A program made the translations under genes and the position numbers. 64,000 bases of DNA from Beta vulgaris subsp. vulgaris (lineage: Eukaryota > Streptophyta > Magnoliopsida > Caryophyllales > Amaranthaceae): the NCBI RefSeq assembly GCF_026745355.1, contig NC_079208.1, positions 52,871,776 to 52,935,775 on the forward strand. The letters run 5' to 3'. Positions 37,401-51,350 of this stretch are shown piece after piece. The first letter of the stretch is position 1; every line of letters begins with the position of its first letter. The notes beneath the pieces were generated by a model, which worked only from the letters and a program-made list of their open reading frames with translations, made no database searches and was not told where the DNA came from.

Positions 37401-38240
37401 TTCATCTTTCCTCTCTTTTTGCATATTTTTTGCCGCTTGATTAATGCCTCCATTTGTGTCTGCAGACTCTTGAAGAAGCAATAGAAATAAACAACTCTGT
37501 TCCCCAAGGATTAAGTAGCTCTATCTTTACTCAAAGACCTGGAGCTATCTTTAAATGGATTGGGTTAGTGCATTTTCTGGTTTTCTGAGTGTAGAGTTAT
37601 CAGATCTGTGGGAGGATTACGTGTCAAAAGTGCTTATATATTCTTACTTAGAGATCATGGACTTATTCAAGTAACATCTTGGCTTGCTGCAGGCCACTTG
37701 GAAGTGATTGTGGCATTGTAAATGTAAACATACCCACAAATGGTGCTGAAATTGGAGGTGCTTTTGGGGGTGAAAAGGCAACTGGAGGTGGCAGGGAAGC
37801 AGGAAGCGACTCTTGGAAGCAATACATGAGACGTGCTACATGGTACTCCTTTCTTCTCAGTTTAATCTTCCTAGGAGTATACATTGGCCTCGTGTACTTT
37901 TCTTAATTATAGAAAGCTAATATATAATATGATAATTGCACTTTGAAATGAATTTATTGAATTCCATATGATAATCTTCTTGCTTGTATATCGATGAGAT
38001 TTATGGTTGAAGTTCTTAAATTCAGGCTACATAGAAGGCAAACCGAAAGAATAAAATTGGACAAATAGAGTATATCACCGATCAAGTTTTCTTGTCCTTG
38101 TTTTCTTTTTTTCCCTTGTTAATTGCTTGTTTAGTTTTTCCGTTCTCATGGAGGTGCGACTAACCTGATTTGACAATCATTGCAGTACGATTAATTATGG
38201 GAACGAATTACCGCTTGCACAGGGGATCAACTTCGGCTAA
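31466..38240 (+). CDS. ALDH7B4: Aldehyde dehydrogenase family 7 member B4 (antiquitin-like)
   Basis: This NAD-dependent enzyme oxidises toxic aldehydes such as alpha-aminoadipic semialdehyde in lysine breakdown and is stress-induced in plants. Fourteen exons join with matching phases to 508 residues, the length I recall for the plant enzyme: 31466-31600, 32339-32425, 32553-32684, 34315-34387, 34621-34643, 34748-34811, 35007-35052, 35547-35727, 36271-36447, 36537-36701, 37176-37316, 37466-37563, 37693-37842 and 38186-38240. All introns are GT-AG. Visible motifs are '[20 protein letters not shown]', 'FTGSSKVG', the general base in 'LLELSGNNA' (E266), the catalytic Cys in 'GQRCTTCRR' (C300) and the ending 'AQGINFG'. 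Exon 5 is only 23 bases. A GT-AG pair at 38257-38330 suggests a 3' UTR intron. A SINE lies in intron 10. No inactivating change is seen. Confidence 0.96.
36850..37055 (-). mobile_element. tRNA-derived SINE in ALDH7B4 intron 10
   Basis: On the minus strand 'cttgtctcacttggtaacag' is followed by GGGTTCGAACTTGCC, giving A and B boxes at normal spacing. A second B-box-like GGGTTCAAGTCC appears about 100 bases further on (near 36890-36905), suggesting a composite or dimeric element. The boundaries are approximate. Confidence 0.6.
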
Positions 38241-39379
38241 AGATCATACATCCAAGGTAAATCCTCCTCCATACACTTCTATAGCTAGGTGATTTACCTT
38301 TCTGTAAAAATCTGTTTCACTTTTTTGCAGGGCAGTAACTGTTCTCACTGCTTGAACAACAACAATGGAGGCGCTTTGCTTGCATCATATAGCGGGGGAA
38401 AAAAATCTTGATTAAGCTGATATTAATGTACCTTGATGAATCATAATTCAACTCGTTTTCCCCATAATGAAATAAAGAAATTGTTTTGGATTTTGCTCTG
38501 TGCATGGTAGCTTCTACTGATAATTTTATTGTTTCCCATAAATTCAGTAGGCTTGGACAATTGTGTGCTTGGTCAAGGGAATTTGTATTAAGGCATTATC
38601 AAGTTGGCTTAATATTGAGGATTAATCTCAACCTGAGGCCTCTTAATTGTCCATTAATAAAATATAGACCAAGGTTGTTTCGGGTTATAAGTCATAATCT
38701 CTTGCCAACTGAAATTGGCCTACCCCAATAGAAAGGCACACACTTGTACAAGTGATTAATATATATACATTTCTATTATATAAGCTAAGGATACGAGGTG
38801 GGAAGTAATGTCATTACTCCACCACCTCAACCTCACACAAATGATCAACATGCATTCAACAATACCAAATAGAAACAAAAAAAAATATTACAAATGTACC
38901 ATGTAGAATTTTACCAAAACTTTGAAGGGGAATGACAATGAAATAGGAGAGCTCTATTATGATGTTTATTCAAAGCAATACCTCGAGATTGCTAACAACT
39001 TCAGTCAATGTGTTGAAGATATATATTCGATAAAGTATATTCAAATTGGTTTTTTCCCGAATTAAATTATTGTTATGTCAGATTAAGATGTATCTATTTA
39101 AAAGTGTTTACCTAGACATATATATCTTTTTTAAAGAAAAATTTCATTAATTGAAGGCCAAACGACATCTAAAATAGATATTAAAGAATAACAAGATATA
39201 ATTAAACAAGGCCAAATCAATCCTTGATGGCCCTTAAAAATGTGATGTGGTACTCATCGTGGTGAGGAGTAGTACCGTTCCAAGCCAAGCAGAAGAGATC
39301 CCCCGATACATGGAAGAAAGAACAAAGCTGGTAATCAATCTGTAATCGAAGTAGCTCCTGGTGCTCCAACCCAATAGGG
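38241..39379. other. ALDH7B4 3' region and intergenic DNA
   Basis: 38241 to about 38480 is the likely 3' UTR, including the possible intron 38257-38330. The rest holds no gene or delimited element that I can support. Confidence 0.5.
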
Positions 39380-39841
39380 GATTGTTAAACATCACCCCAA
39401 ATTACTTAAATTCGCCCCAACTCCTTTTTAAAAGTACTATTATACCCTTACAATTTTTTTTTGATTTTTTACTCTAACTTAACTCCTCCTTTAATTCATA
39501 TTCTCTCTCATCTTCGCCATCACCATCGACGAGCACCACCGACGAACACAAAATTACGATGAACACAAAATTCCAACGAGGTAATTTTTTTTAACAAATT
39601 CCATGGGGCACAATGTGTGGCTTGGACGTTGTGTCCATGGGGGTAACGTCTGGCCTGGACGTTGTGTCCATGGACACAACTTCCAGGACAAAAGTTGTGT
39701 CCTGGAAGCTATGTCCATGGACACAACTTGTGTCCTGGAAGTTGTATCCATGGACACAACGTCCAGGCCAGATGTTGTGTCCATGGACACAACGTCCAGG
39801 CCACACGTAAGCCCCATGGAATTTATTTTTTAAAAAAATTA
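39380..39841. mobile_element. Partial TIR element carrying a palindrome array
   Basis: The left end GGGGATTGTTAAACATCACC resembles GGGGGTTGCTAAACGCAGCC at 6245, and the order is the same: TIR, AT-rich leader, CT-rich stretch, T-run, palindrome array. The right TIR is absent; two Stowaway elements follow. The relation to the 6245 element is an inference from layout and a short match. Confidence 0.4.
39601..39819. repeat. 219-bp hairpin built from GTTGTGTCCATGGACACAAC palindromes
   Basis: The first ~73 bases and the last ~73 bases are inverted copies (both begin CCATGGGGC and contain GTGTGGCYTGGACGTTGTGT). Inside, units with the 20-bp palindrome GTTGTGTCCATGGACACAAC alternate with CCAGG/CCTGG arms. 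CCATGG occurs seven times. Open frames on both strands here (39554-39955) follow from the symmetry and are not genes. Confidence 0.9.
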
Positions 39842-40145
39842 CTACAGATCTTTCTTGTTACCATTACTACAGATACCAATGAGAATCAATTTGTGTGGGG
39901 GTGTGAGGTGGATAAAGTAGGAGAGAGAAATGGATTAAGATACATAAACAAATAAAAAGGGGTTAAAGTAGGAGAGAGAAATGGAGTAATATTGAATAAT
40001 AATGAAATGGTAGACCATATGATAGGGACCTGATAAGGTAAAAAGGGAAAAAAAAAATTCAAATAAGGAATAAAGTAAAAGAGGGGAGATCTTTTTGAAA
40101 CGCACTTAAAGGGAAAGAGAGAAGATCTTTAGGAAACGGAGGGAG
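39842..40145. mobile_element. Stowaway-like MITE (copy 4), damaged left TIR
   Basis: The interior and right end match copy 1 (14-325), ending 'ggaaacggagggag' before TA (40146-40147). The left TIR lacks about 14 bases ('ctacagatc' in place of the full end). It abuts the palindrome element. Confidence 0.75.
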
Positions 40146-40194
40146 TACCTTTTAACTTTTTAAGTTTTCTCTATGATACCCCTGTTATTTCTTA

Positions 40195-40454
40195 CTCCTT
40201 CCGTTTCATTTTAATCTACACACTCACACTTTTCACGCATGTCAATGCAAAACTTTGAGGACATATATCTTTAGTTTTGTATTTGTAAAAATTATAAAAA
40301 GTAGATATTAATAAATTACATACTAAGACGAATCTAACAAGATCCCACATAACTATGTTTTTATTCACGTATAAATCACAAACGAGGGTCAAAGTGTAAT
40401 ATGTGAATAGTGTAAAATGTCAAAGTGTGTAGATTAAAATGAAAATGGAGGGAG
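40195..40454. mobile_element. Stowaway-like MITE (copy 5)
   Basis: Ends CTCCTTCCGTTTCATTTTAA and the inverted match at 40435-40454, with TA at 40193-40194 and 40455-40456. It is 260 bp, of a different subfamily from copy 4. Confidence 0.85.
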
Positions 40455-40986
40455 TATTACTCACGGACGTTAATGTGAATATGTTATGGCTCGCCAAATC
40501 CGTCATTATTTGAACCCTCAAGAACTTATGTCCTATAACTCCAAACTTATAGTTTCAAATACTTTTTATCTTTTCATGGAATTTTCAATATTTCAAATTC
40601 AAAGAAACAACACCGAGCCTATCAATCGAGCTTTCATGGAAATTTTCTCTCCAAATGTTGGGAAATAAAGAAAATTAACGATCAACTTAAGGTTGACGTT
40701 AACGGATGAGTATCATAGAGATAATTTAAAGAATTAACACCAAAAAAAAAAAAAGTTGAAAGGTACTACATAGAAAAAATACATAAAGGTACACAGTAAA
40801 ATTTTGAAAAATACATAGATATGTTAATAAAAAACTATTATTATTATTATTATTATTAGTGTTATTATTATTTCAATTCAATTCAATTTCAATCAATTCA
40901 GTTCAATTTCTCTCCGTTTAAAAGAACGGGATCTCACAAGTGCGAAAAACCGAAAATCAAAGCGTTGCCACGAAACAATTAGTCAA

Positions 40987-41170
40987 GTGGGTAGAGCGCT
41001 TCCCCTTGGCCCCTGAGGTCAGAAGTTCGATCCTTATCTCCAAGCATTATGTTGGGGTATTTCCTTAACATACTATGCATGCCTTACCAGCCAATATATT
41101 CGTGTTTCCTACCGCCTAATAGTCTTGGAAGGGTTAATCTTTGGGCTGACTTTTCTTAATAATAATAAGA
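40987..41170 (+). mobile_element. tRNA-derived SINE with perfect 28-bp TSD, just upstream of RBX1
   Basis: The duplicated target is 28 bases, at 40959-40986 and 41171-41198, beginning aaagcgttgccacgaa, with no mismatch. The body starts GTGGGTAGAGCGC (A-box region), has GTTCGATCC (B box), a body shared with 14085-14196, and ends 'cttaataataataag'. The head lacks its first ~15 bases; the TSD end TTAGTCAA resembles the missing TTAGCTCAA, which suggests microhomology at insertion. It sits 102 bases before the RBX1 ATG once the TSD is counted. Confidence 0.92.
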
Positions 41171-41300
41171 AAAGCGTTGCCACGAAACAATTAGTCAATT
41201 AGGCTTGGAGAGAAATAGACTGGTTTACTTGGTTGTCTATTTCTGCTCCAATTCATCAGTCTGCTATTCTCTCTCCTCTCTAATTCCCCGAAAAATATCA

Positions 41301-44592
<3,292 letters not shown>

Positions 44593-47114
44593 TCTATCTC
44601 TATTACATAAGGGAAGGGGAGCAACGGTGTCCTCTTTTGAACTGACTATTTTACCCTCCTTCCCTTTCGAAATTACAAAAGGAATCACAATAAGAACATG
44701 GGGGTCAAACAAAGCCGCCATCGGAAATTAATTTTCAACAATCACTCAGAAATCACTTATATGATGAAACTTTACAAATCACTCATAGAATTGAGAAAAT
44801 CACGTTATAAAAATCACGCAAATCACTCAAATGATCAGGAAACTTTACAAAAACTAAAAATTAACTTACAAGCAAAACTAATATACTAGGACGTCAATAC
44901 ATACAAAAACATTCACAAAATTCACTTACAAATCATTGTTCTCAATAACCATTCATACATACTCACAAAAATTACTCATAAACACAAATCCGAGAAAAAC
45001 ATAAGATTTTGACAGTGATATCACACATTCGTCCATCGGCGATTTGTGAACTTTCAAACAGGTACATAATTCTTTTAATCTTCAAAGTTATTTCACATTA
45101 GTCGACTGTTATGTAGTTGAAAAAATAGAGATAATAGCAATTAGTTGAAGAAGGCTTTTATATAATTAAACTTAAATTTGATTCATTTTCATATAAAATC
45201 AGAAAACAACATGTGTATGAAATTTGATTCATTATTTATGACACATTTAGTTCTTTTTTTAAAAACTTCCAATATAAAGTTTTTGCCCAAAACTTTTGCA
45301 AAATATCCATGTTCAGAAATAAATTTTGAAAAACAAAACAATATCAAACCTTTTTGCGAACAACTTTTGCAAAAATCCATTTTCAGAAAAAAAAAATTAC
45401 ATTATTTTGCGAAAACCATTTCATGCGAAATCAGATTTTGTATGAAAATTTTAAAATTTCATTTCACATATAATTGAACTCAAAGTGTTAAAATTTAGAA
45501 AAGGAGAAAAATTAAAAAGCCCATTTCATACGAAATCAGATTATGTATGAAAAAGTTAAAATTTCATTTCAAATATAATTGAAACTCAAAGTGTTAAAAT
45601 TTAGAAAAGGAGAAAAATTAAAATGACCATTTCATGCAAAATCAGATTGTGTATGAAAAATTTAAAATTTCATTTCAAATATAATTGAAACTCAAAGTGT
45701 GAACATTTAGAAAATGAGAAAAATTACTCTTCACCGATTTAAGTGGCAAATAAGTGTATGGACCAACCGTTCCTGGTTAACAAGCAAGATTTTTTTTAAA
45801 AAAATCCTCCTAAATTAAATCAAATAGGCAGTGCACAAGTTTTATTGCTCAAAATAAAAATAACCCAAACCAACCCATCATGATTCATTTGGATGTATCC
45901 TCGCACGCATCGCGTGCACAAAAGGCTAGTACTAATATATTAAAAGGCGTTCTTGAGAAGAAGAGTGATAAACCTCTATCAATTAGAGGTCAATTGCCCT
46001 TTAACAAGGACCCAAGTGCAAAATATAAAAGCGGTAGGGTTTTGCTTTTAAAAAAACAAATAAAAGCCACTGAACTTGCCAGAACATCTGTACAACATTT
46101 TGGACGACGAAAACAGTAAAAGTATAATAACGTTCATAAAGTACAATTTGTACGGAAACATGGGTTTGTAGACAGCTTGCCCACTAACAAGGTTATTATT
46201 GTCATTTCAACATTTTTACATACACAAACAGGGGTTGGTTTAACAAAACATGCATTTGAAACACACAAACATGGGTTGATTTAACAATAACCAGGGTTTT
46301 AAACACGCAAACAGGGGTTCTTATCAAAACCGATTGTGCTTTTTTGGAGAAAAGCTGAACGGGGCACACAAATCAATGTAACTTTTTGCTTTATGTCAGA
46401 GATCACTTGTTTACTTTTTGACGAAAAGTACATTTCAACATTTTCTACATACACAAATAGGGGTTGGTTTAACAAAAACACGGGTTTCAAACACACGAAC
46501 AAGGGTTGATACAATAATAACATGAGCTTCAAACACACAAATAAGGGTTCGTATCAATAACCAATTGTACTTTTTGGAAAAAAAAGATAAATGGAACACG
46601 TAAATCAATGCAATCTTTTGTTTTATGTCAAAGATCACATGTTACTTTAAGCAAAAAGTAGCTTTTTTATTTAATTTTGTTTTAACAAAAAGGTAACTTT
46701 TAGAAAAAAGTTGTACTGATGTTCTGGCAAGTTCAGTGCCTTTTATTTGTTTTTTTAAAAGCAAAACCCTGCCACTTTTATATTTTGCACTTAGGTCCTT
46801 GTTAGAGGGCAATTGGCCTCTAACTAATAGATGTTTATCACTCCTCTTCTTAAGAACGTATAAAAAAGAAAAATTGTTGATGTGAAGATTTGAACCCACA
46901 TCCTCAAGTATGAAAGAAAGAGATCCAATCATTACTCCACCATACTATTATTGCTTTTTCAATCAAAATTAATGATAATATATGAATGAAAAACTTTTGA
47001 AATTCATATAATTAATGAGATGACTTTTTTAAATGAGTATGAGATGACTTATTTAACTACTACTAAATTGTAGCACAGAAAAAATCCGGAGAATCGCCCG
47101 TATTTAAATACTAG
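44593..47114 (+). mobile_element. Helitron H9, split by Helitron H5
   Basis: Bases 44593-44596 (TCTA) and 45930 onward (TACTAATATATTAAAAGG) rejoin to a normal Helitron 5' end after A. The 3' end has hairpin CCGGAGAATCGCCCG, then CTAG (47111-47114) before T. The net length is about 1.19 kb. Inside are inverted arms of about 155 bases (45957-46112 and 46715-46860), a tandem duplication of about 230 bases (46207-46412 and 46436-46638) and a minus-strand tRNA-like segment (46876-46938). There is no helicase gene. Confidence 0.75.
44597..45929 (+). mobile_element. Non-autonomous Helitron (H5)
   Basis: It starts TCTCTATTACATAAGGGAAG after A and ends with hairpin GCACGCATCGCGTGC, eight bases, CTAG, then T. 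It is 1333 bp. The first ~450 bp matches Helitron H3 (8700-9016, inverted). A repeat of about 105 bp occurs three times at 45415-45730 ('catttcatacgaaatcagat'). It is non-coding. Confidence 0.85.
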
Positions 47115-47242
47115 TTGATATTGGAAAATGAGACAAAATTAGTTTCATATTGTTTTTTTTTTTGGTTGAGTCTGTTGGTGGCACTCAGTATAAATGCTTA
47201 CTGAATTGTAAGGTTAAGGCTTTCCAATATGATATTCTTTCA

Positions 47243-47423
47243 GAGGGAGAGATGGTAGCTCAGTGGAGTACCACCCTGAATTTCAAGGCATTTCCCAGGG
47301 TTCGAATCCTCATCCCAACAACCCCGAATTCTGGGCTGTTTAGCTTTGTACCCAACCTCTAAGCTGGTGTAACCTGCAGGCTAGCAGGTCTTCGGACAAT
47401 TATCTTTCCTAATTAAAAAAAAT
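47243..47423 (+). mobile_element. tRNA-derived SINE
   Basis: 'gatggtagctcagtggagta' (A-box region) and GGGTTCGAATCC (B box) have tRNA spacing. The tail ends 'cctaattaaaaaaa'. Flanks 'gatattctttcag' and 'gatcttccttcgt' may be a diverged TSD. Confidence 0.65.
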
Positions 47424-47689
47424 GATCTTCCTTCGTTAGTGATTAATTTGGTATTTTGTACTTATCACGTTTCAAAATATTTGAAAAGTTTTGATTTTTA
47501 TTTTATTCACTTACTCCTATTTGATCGTGTTTTGCGAATTTAACTTAGGAGAAAATATAGTCATGTAGGATCTTGTTCGATTTATCTCGATGTGTAATTT
47601 TAAAATATCAACTTTTTAAAAATTTTTAGTTATAAAAAATTAGAGAAATCTTATGCAATAAAAAGCGTCACGTAGGATTATCATGTCAT

Positions 47690-49422
47690 TAATTTTCATT
47701 TTAAATATTTTTTAAAATAGAATTGTACATATATTTAAATACACATAAGAAGTTATAGATAAGCTAAAATTAGAGTTTGATTTTGCATGAACAACCTAAA
47801 TTATTATATTATGTAAATTGTGTATAACTTTTTCTACGTAATTTGGAATATTATCATTTTTGTTCCATTGGATAGGGCTCGCAATATGCTCCGTAGGAAG
47901 ATCTATTTACAATATAGTTCTACAACTTATGAAATAGAAAGGGTGACGTAGGATTGTCATGTCATTAATTCTTATTTTAAATATTTTAAAAACTAGAGTC
48001 ATACATATGTTTAAATACATAAAAGAAGTTTTGGATAACGAGAAATTAGAGTTTCGTTTTGGATAACGAGAAATTAGAGTTCCGTTTTGAATAAACAATC
48101 TAAATTATTATATTATATAAATTGAATATAATTTTTGCTACCTAATTCAAAACATTATAATTTTTCACCATTTGATAGTGCTTGAAATATACTTCAAAAT
48201 AAGACCCATTTACAATATAGTTTTACAACTCATAAAAGTATATTTAACTAGATGAATGATAAGACATTATTTAATTAGTATTTATTTTAGACAAATATAA
48301 CAATAGTTATAACTATATATAGTCTACTGTATGTGACTATAGTATCTTATCATAGGTTCAACTTACATGATTAAATATGTTATCTTTCAAAACCTCAGTC
48401 TTATTACGTGTCCGGATCCTCTAGAGTTTTAATAAAATTATACAAGGCAGAGTTGTATATGAACCATACATTTTAAAATCAAGTGCATGTATTGGTGAAA
48501 AGGGGGAAATAAGGGGGTGGATTTTTATGAGAAAAAATAGAGTGGGTTTTGGAAAGATAATATATGAGCTATTGATTTTTGAATAAACAGTTGATATTGC
48601 TCAAACTCTACGTTATAGATTTCTTTTAGAACTCTAGAGGATCCAACCACCAGCCTTAATTGAACCAAAACAATTTAGTATTCCGACAATAATTATTAAG
48701 GAAATTTTGTTGTTACAACAAAAATTAAAATCTATAGCAATATGATGAAAAAATTAGAGTATGATTTTACAAAAACAACCTTAAAATATTATAGAAAGCT
48801 CCATCTAAGCATGACATGTCATTCTTTTTATTTATTTTTTTAAAAGTGTTTACATAGATATAAATACATATAAGGTGTTTTTTGATAAGTAAATATTACA
48901 CTCTGATTTTGAATAAACAACCTAGATTATTCAACTATGTAAATTGAATATAGCTTTTGCTATATAATTCGCAATATTATATTTTTTTTACCATCGAGAG
49001 TGTTTTAAATATGTTTCGAAATAAGTTCCATATACAATATAATTTTACAACTTATGAAAAATATATTTACTTAGATGAATAACATATTATTTATTATTTA
49101 TTTTAAATACATATAAAATTAACTATAAAAATAGCGTATTACATGTAACGATAGCAATTATGCTTTTCAAAATCATACTTTTAAAAATTGAGTTATATAA
49201 AGATAAAAAGTACAAATATATAGTTTTGAACCTATAGCATACCATGATGACAATACATGAAAAATCAAATGAAAGTTTGTTAACGACATTGCAGAGGTGT
49301 TATGCAATTGACTAATTATTTTATTCCTAGCATATTTGTTATATAAATTATTATTTATGTTAACAAAATTTTTGTAAAAATAGAATAAACAATAGCCCGT
49401 GCAACACACGAGTCAAAACTAG
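47690..49422 (+). repeat. Three diverged tandem units ending in a Helitron-like 3' terminus
   Basis: Units at about 47690-47940, 47950-48240 and 48770-49070 share 'ctaaattattatattat', 'attagagtttgattttg' and 'acaatatagttttacaac' blocks. A MITE interrupts the series at 48409. At 49395-49422 the hairpin CCCGTG-CAACA-CACGAG and CTAG before T look like a plus-strand Helitron 3' end; the 5' end was not found. The same family occurs at 380-960. Confidence 0.5.
48409..48650. mobile_element. MITE with GGATCCTCTAGAGTT ends (copy B)
   Basis: The 15-bp ends GGATCCTCTAGAGTT and AACTCTAGAGGATCC are perfectly inverted. The interior is similar to 14839-15084. A TSD is not evident, so the outer few bases are uncertain. 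Confidence 0.75.
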
Positions 49423-49429
49423 TATGGAT

Positions 49430-50005
49430 AATATAACCCTATCCTATCCTCGAGTAGAATTTCGGAAACAAACTCAAATATAAATATGGCACTATAATAA
49501 GTCAGGATCAGCCGCAAACACGCCTTGTTTCGGAGTGCAATTTCGGGTGCGAAACAGTAGAGCAGGCGATCACGTCTTACTAATAATTGGCTAATGGAAA
49601 AAGGTAAAGGTGGAGGAGGAGGAGGTGGTGGTGGTTTTCGTGATCTTTCACTTTTCCGCTTTTTCCGAGGTTGTTCTCTCTCTATCTCTTTACGTTTTCT
49701 TCCGTTCAATTATATTGCCTTTCCTGCAAATTTTACTCGTATATATCTCCTTGGTCCTTGGTGGTTTCATGTATATATCTACTCAAATGTAAAGACCCTT
49801 TTTTTGTCGTCCATAAACTAAATTTTTTCTGTTTAGTTTCGAGACTGCCACCCCACTTGACTTCTGTGACATTCATTTTTCTTCTACATCTTTGCATAAA
49901 GTTTTTCTTATATCTCTTTCAATTCTAAGTTTCTAACAATAAGTGCTTGTGCTAACAAACAAGATGACTCATCATCAGATACTTAACCAATGAGATCATT
50001 ATGTA
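49430..50005. other. Intergenic DNA with a GGA/GGT run
   Basis: A purine-rich microsatellite (about 49605-49640) encodes poly-Gly on the plus strand (ORF 49594-49821). The frame has no recognisable domain, so I do not call a gene, although a first exon of an unknown gene cannot be excluded. Confidence 0.4.
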
Positions 50006-50008
50006 CTA

Positions 50009-50219
50009 CTTCCTCCGTTTCATATTACTCGCTACACTTCTCAATTCACGGACTCCTAGGCAATTTTTGGAGAAGAGAGAGGTAGAGAGTAAAATAAAAA
50101 AAGGGACCCATGTGAGAGGGGAGAGATAGAGAGAGTTTATTGCCCAAAAAGGAAGTGTAGCAAGTAATGTGAAACTTCCCATAATGGAAAGTGTAACGAG
50201 TATTATGAGACGGAGGAAG
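50009..50219. mobile_element. Stowaway-like MITE (copy 6)
   Basis: Ends CTTCCTCCGTTTCATATTAC and the inverted CTTCCTCCGTCTCATAATAC, with TA at 50007-50008 and 50220-50221. It is 211 bp. Confidence 0.85.
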
Positions 50220-50585
50220 TATGTAGGATGAAAGCATATCCAGCTCTTCCTTTGATCATTGTTTCCTGTGGTAAACTATGTGAATTTTACTTCCATAGGT
50301 TGTAGAGTGGGCGGGTGGGGGATTGGCAGCGTGCAAACTTCAATCTAGCATGAAATGAGAACCAAAGTACTAAACACCAGCTATGTAGCAACATTTCTAA
50401 CATAATATGTAATCAACTAAATTGTATTAAGAATCATTATCGGCTCATTGCTTTTAATGCAACTTCCTACTGAGATTTTGTGAATGAAAGAGGTGGCTAA
50501 AAATAGGAAATGTATTAATCGCAAGGCTTCTTTGAAATAAATAATAAAGAAATAGAAATTGGAGAAGGTGAGAATATTAATCCTT

Positions 50586-51341
50586 GTGAAAGTATTGGGT
50601 CAGACCGTCTGACCCAATACTTTCCGTCGGACGGGCTGAGCAAGCACAAGGAAGAAGACGAAGAAGATGCAAGGACTTCACCATCAACAACATCAACTTG
50701 CATTCAATAGTTTGGGATTCAAGGGATAAGGATTTAGCTTGAGATAAGATGAAATCAGCAGCTTCATAATACTTGGGATTTGGCTGGGCAGTATTGATTC
50801 GAAGGTATTCTTGGAATCTGAAGATGATTGATGATGTTGATGATGATGGATTTTGGGTTGTTGTGATTGTAGTGAAGAGAAGAGATACAACATAGAGATT
50901 AAAGAACATGGTTCTCCGACTTAGTAGTGATTCCAGCCCGCCCGAATGAAATTGGTGTGTTTTTTTTGCAATTTTTGGAGGGAGGAGAGAGAGAATGAGT
51001 AATAAGAAGAAGAAGATAATGCTTTCTTTCCTGTGATATGATTTTCATTTGGTCTTCTGTGTTATTTTAGTTGGTGTGTAAATTCTTTCAACTTGTGTTG
51101 TTTTTCTTTTATTTGGTTTTCTGTGTTCTTTCAGTTGGTGTGTAAATTCTTTCAGTTTGTTGTTTTTCTTTCATTTGGTCTTCTGAATAAAAATTGAAAC
51201 CAATTGAAAAAAATTTGAATCCAACTGAAAAAAATTGAAACCAACTAGATTTTTTTTGAAACCAACTGAAAAAAATTGAAACCAACTGAAAGTCGTCCGA
51301 CCAAATATTATGGTCGGACGCGTCTGACACAATACCTTATC
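50586..51341. mobile_element. Pack-MULE-like element carrying a gene fragment
   Basis: A perfect 9-bp duplication TTAATCCTT lies at 50577-50585 and 51342-51350. Ends GTGAAAGTATTGGGTCAGAC and, inverted, GATAAGGTATTGTGTCAGAC match at most positions. The left tip is a perfect 37-bp hairpin (50588-50624). The interior holds the aminoacylase fragment and repeated 'ttggtgtgtaaattctttca' (51070-51150) and 'gaaaccaactgaaaaaaatt' (51190-51290) blocks. Confidence 0.75.
50707..50909 (-). pseudogene. Captured fragment of an aminoacylase-1 (N-acyl-L-amino-acid amidohydrolase) gene
   Basis: The minus-strand frame starts with a hydrophobic leader 'MFFNLYVVSLLFTTI', then 'FRFQEYLRINTAQPNPKYYE' and 'AADFILSQAKSLSLESQTIE', which match the start of plant aminoacylase (M20 peptidase family). 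Similarity ends at 'ECK'; the normal 'GKPLVLLKW' continuation and the metal-binding region are absent here and nearby. It lies wholly within the 9-bp-TSD element, so capture explains it better than local decay. Confidence 0.75.
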
Positions 51342-51350
51342 TTAATCCTT

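Noticed and set aside
39554..39955. Several overlapping frames on both strands
   Set aside because: They arise from the palindromic symmetry of the array, which keeps all strands open.
49594..49821. Small poly-Gly protein
   Set aside because: The frame starts on a GGA/GGT microsatellite and has no domain; no splice or homology support.
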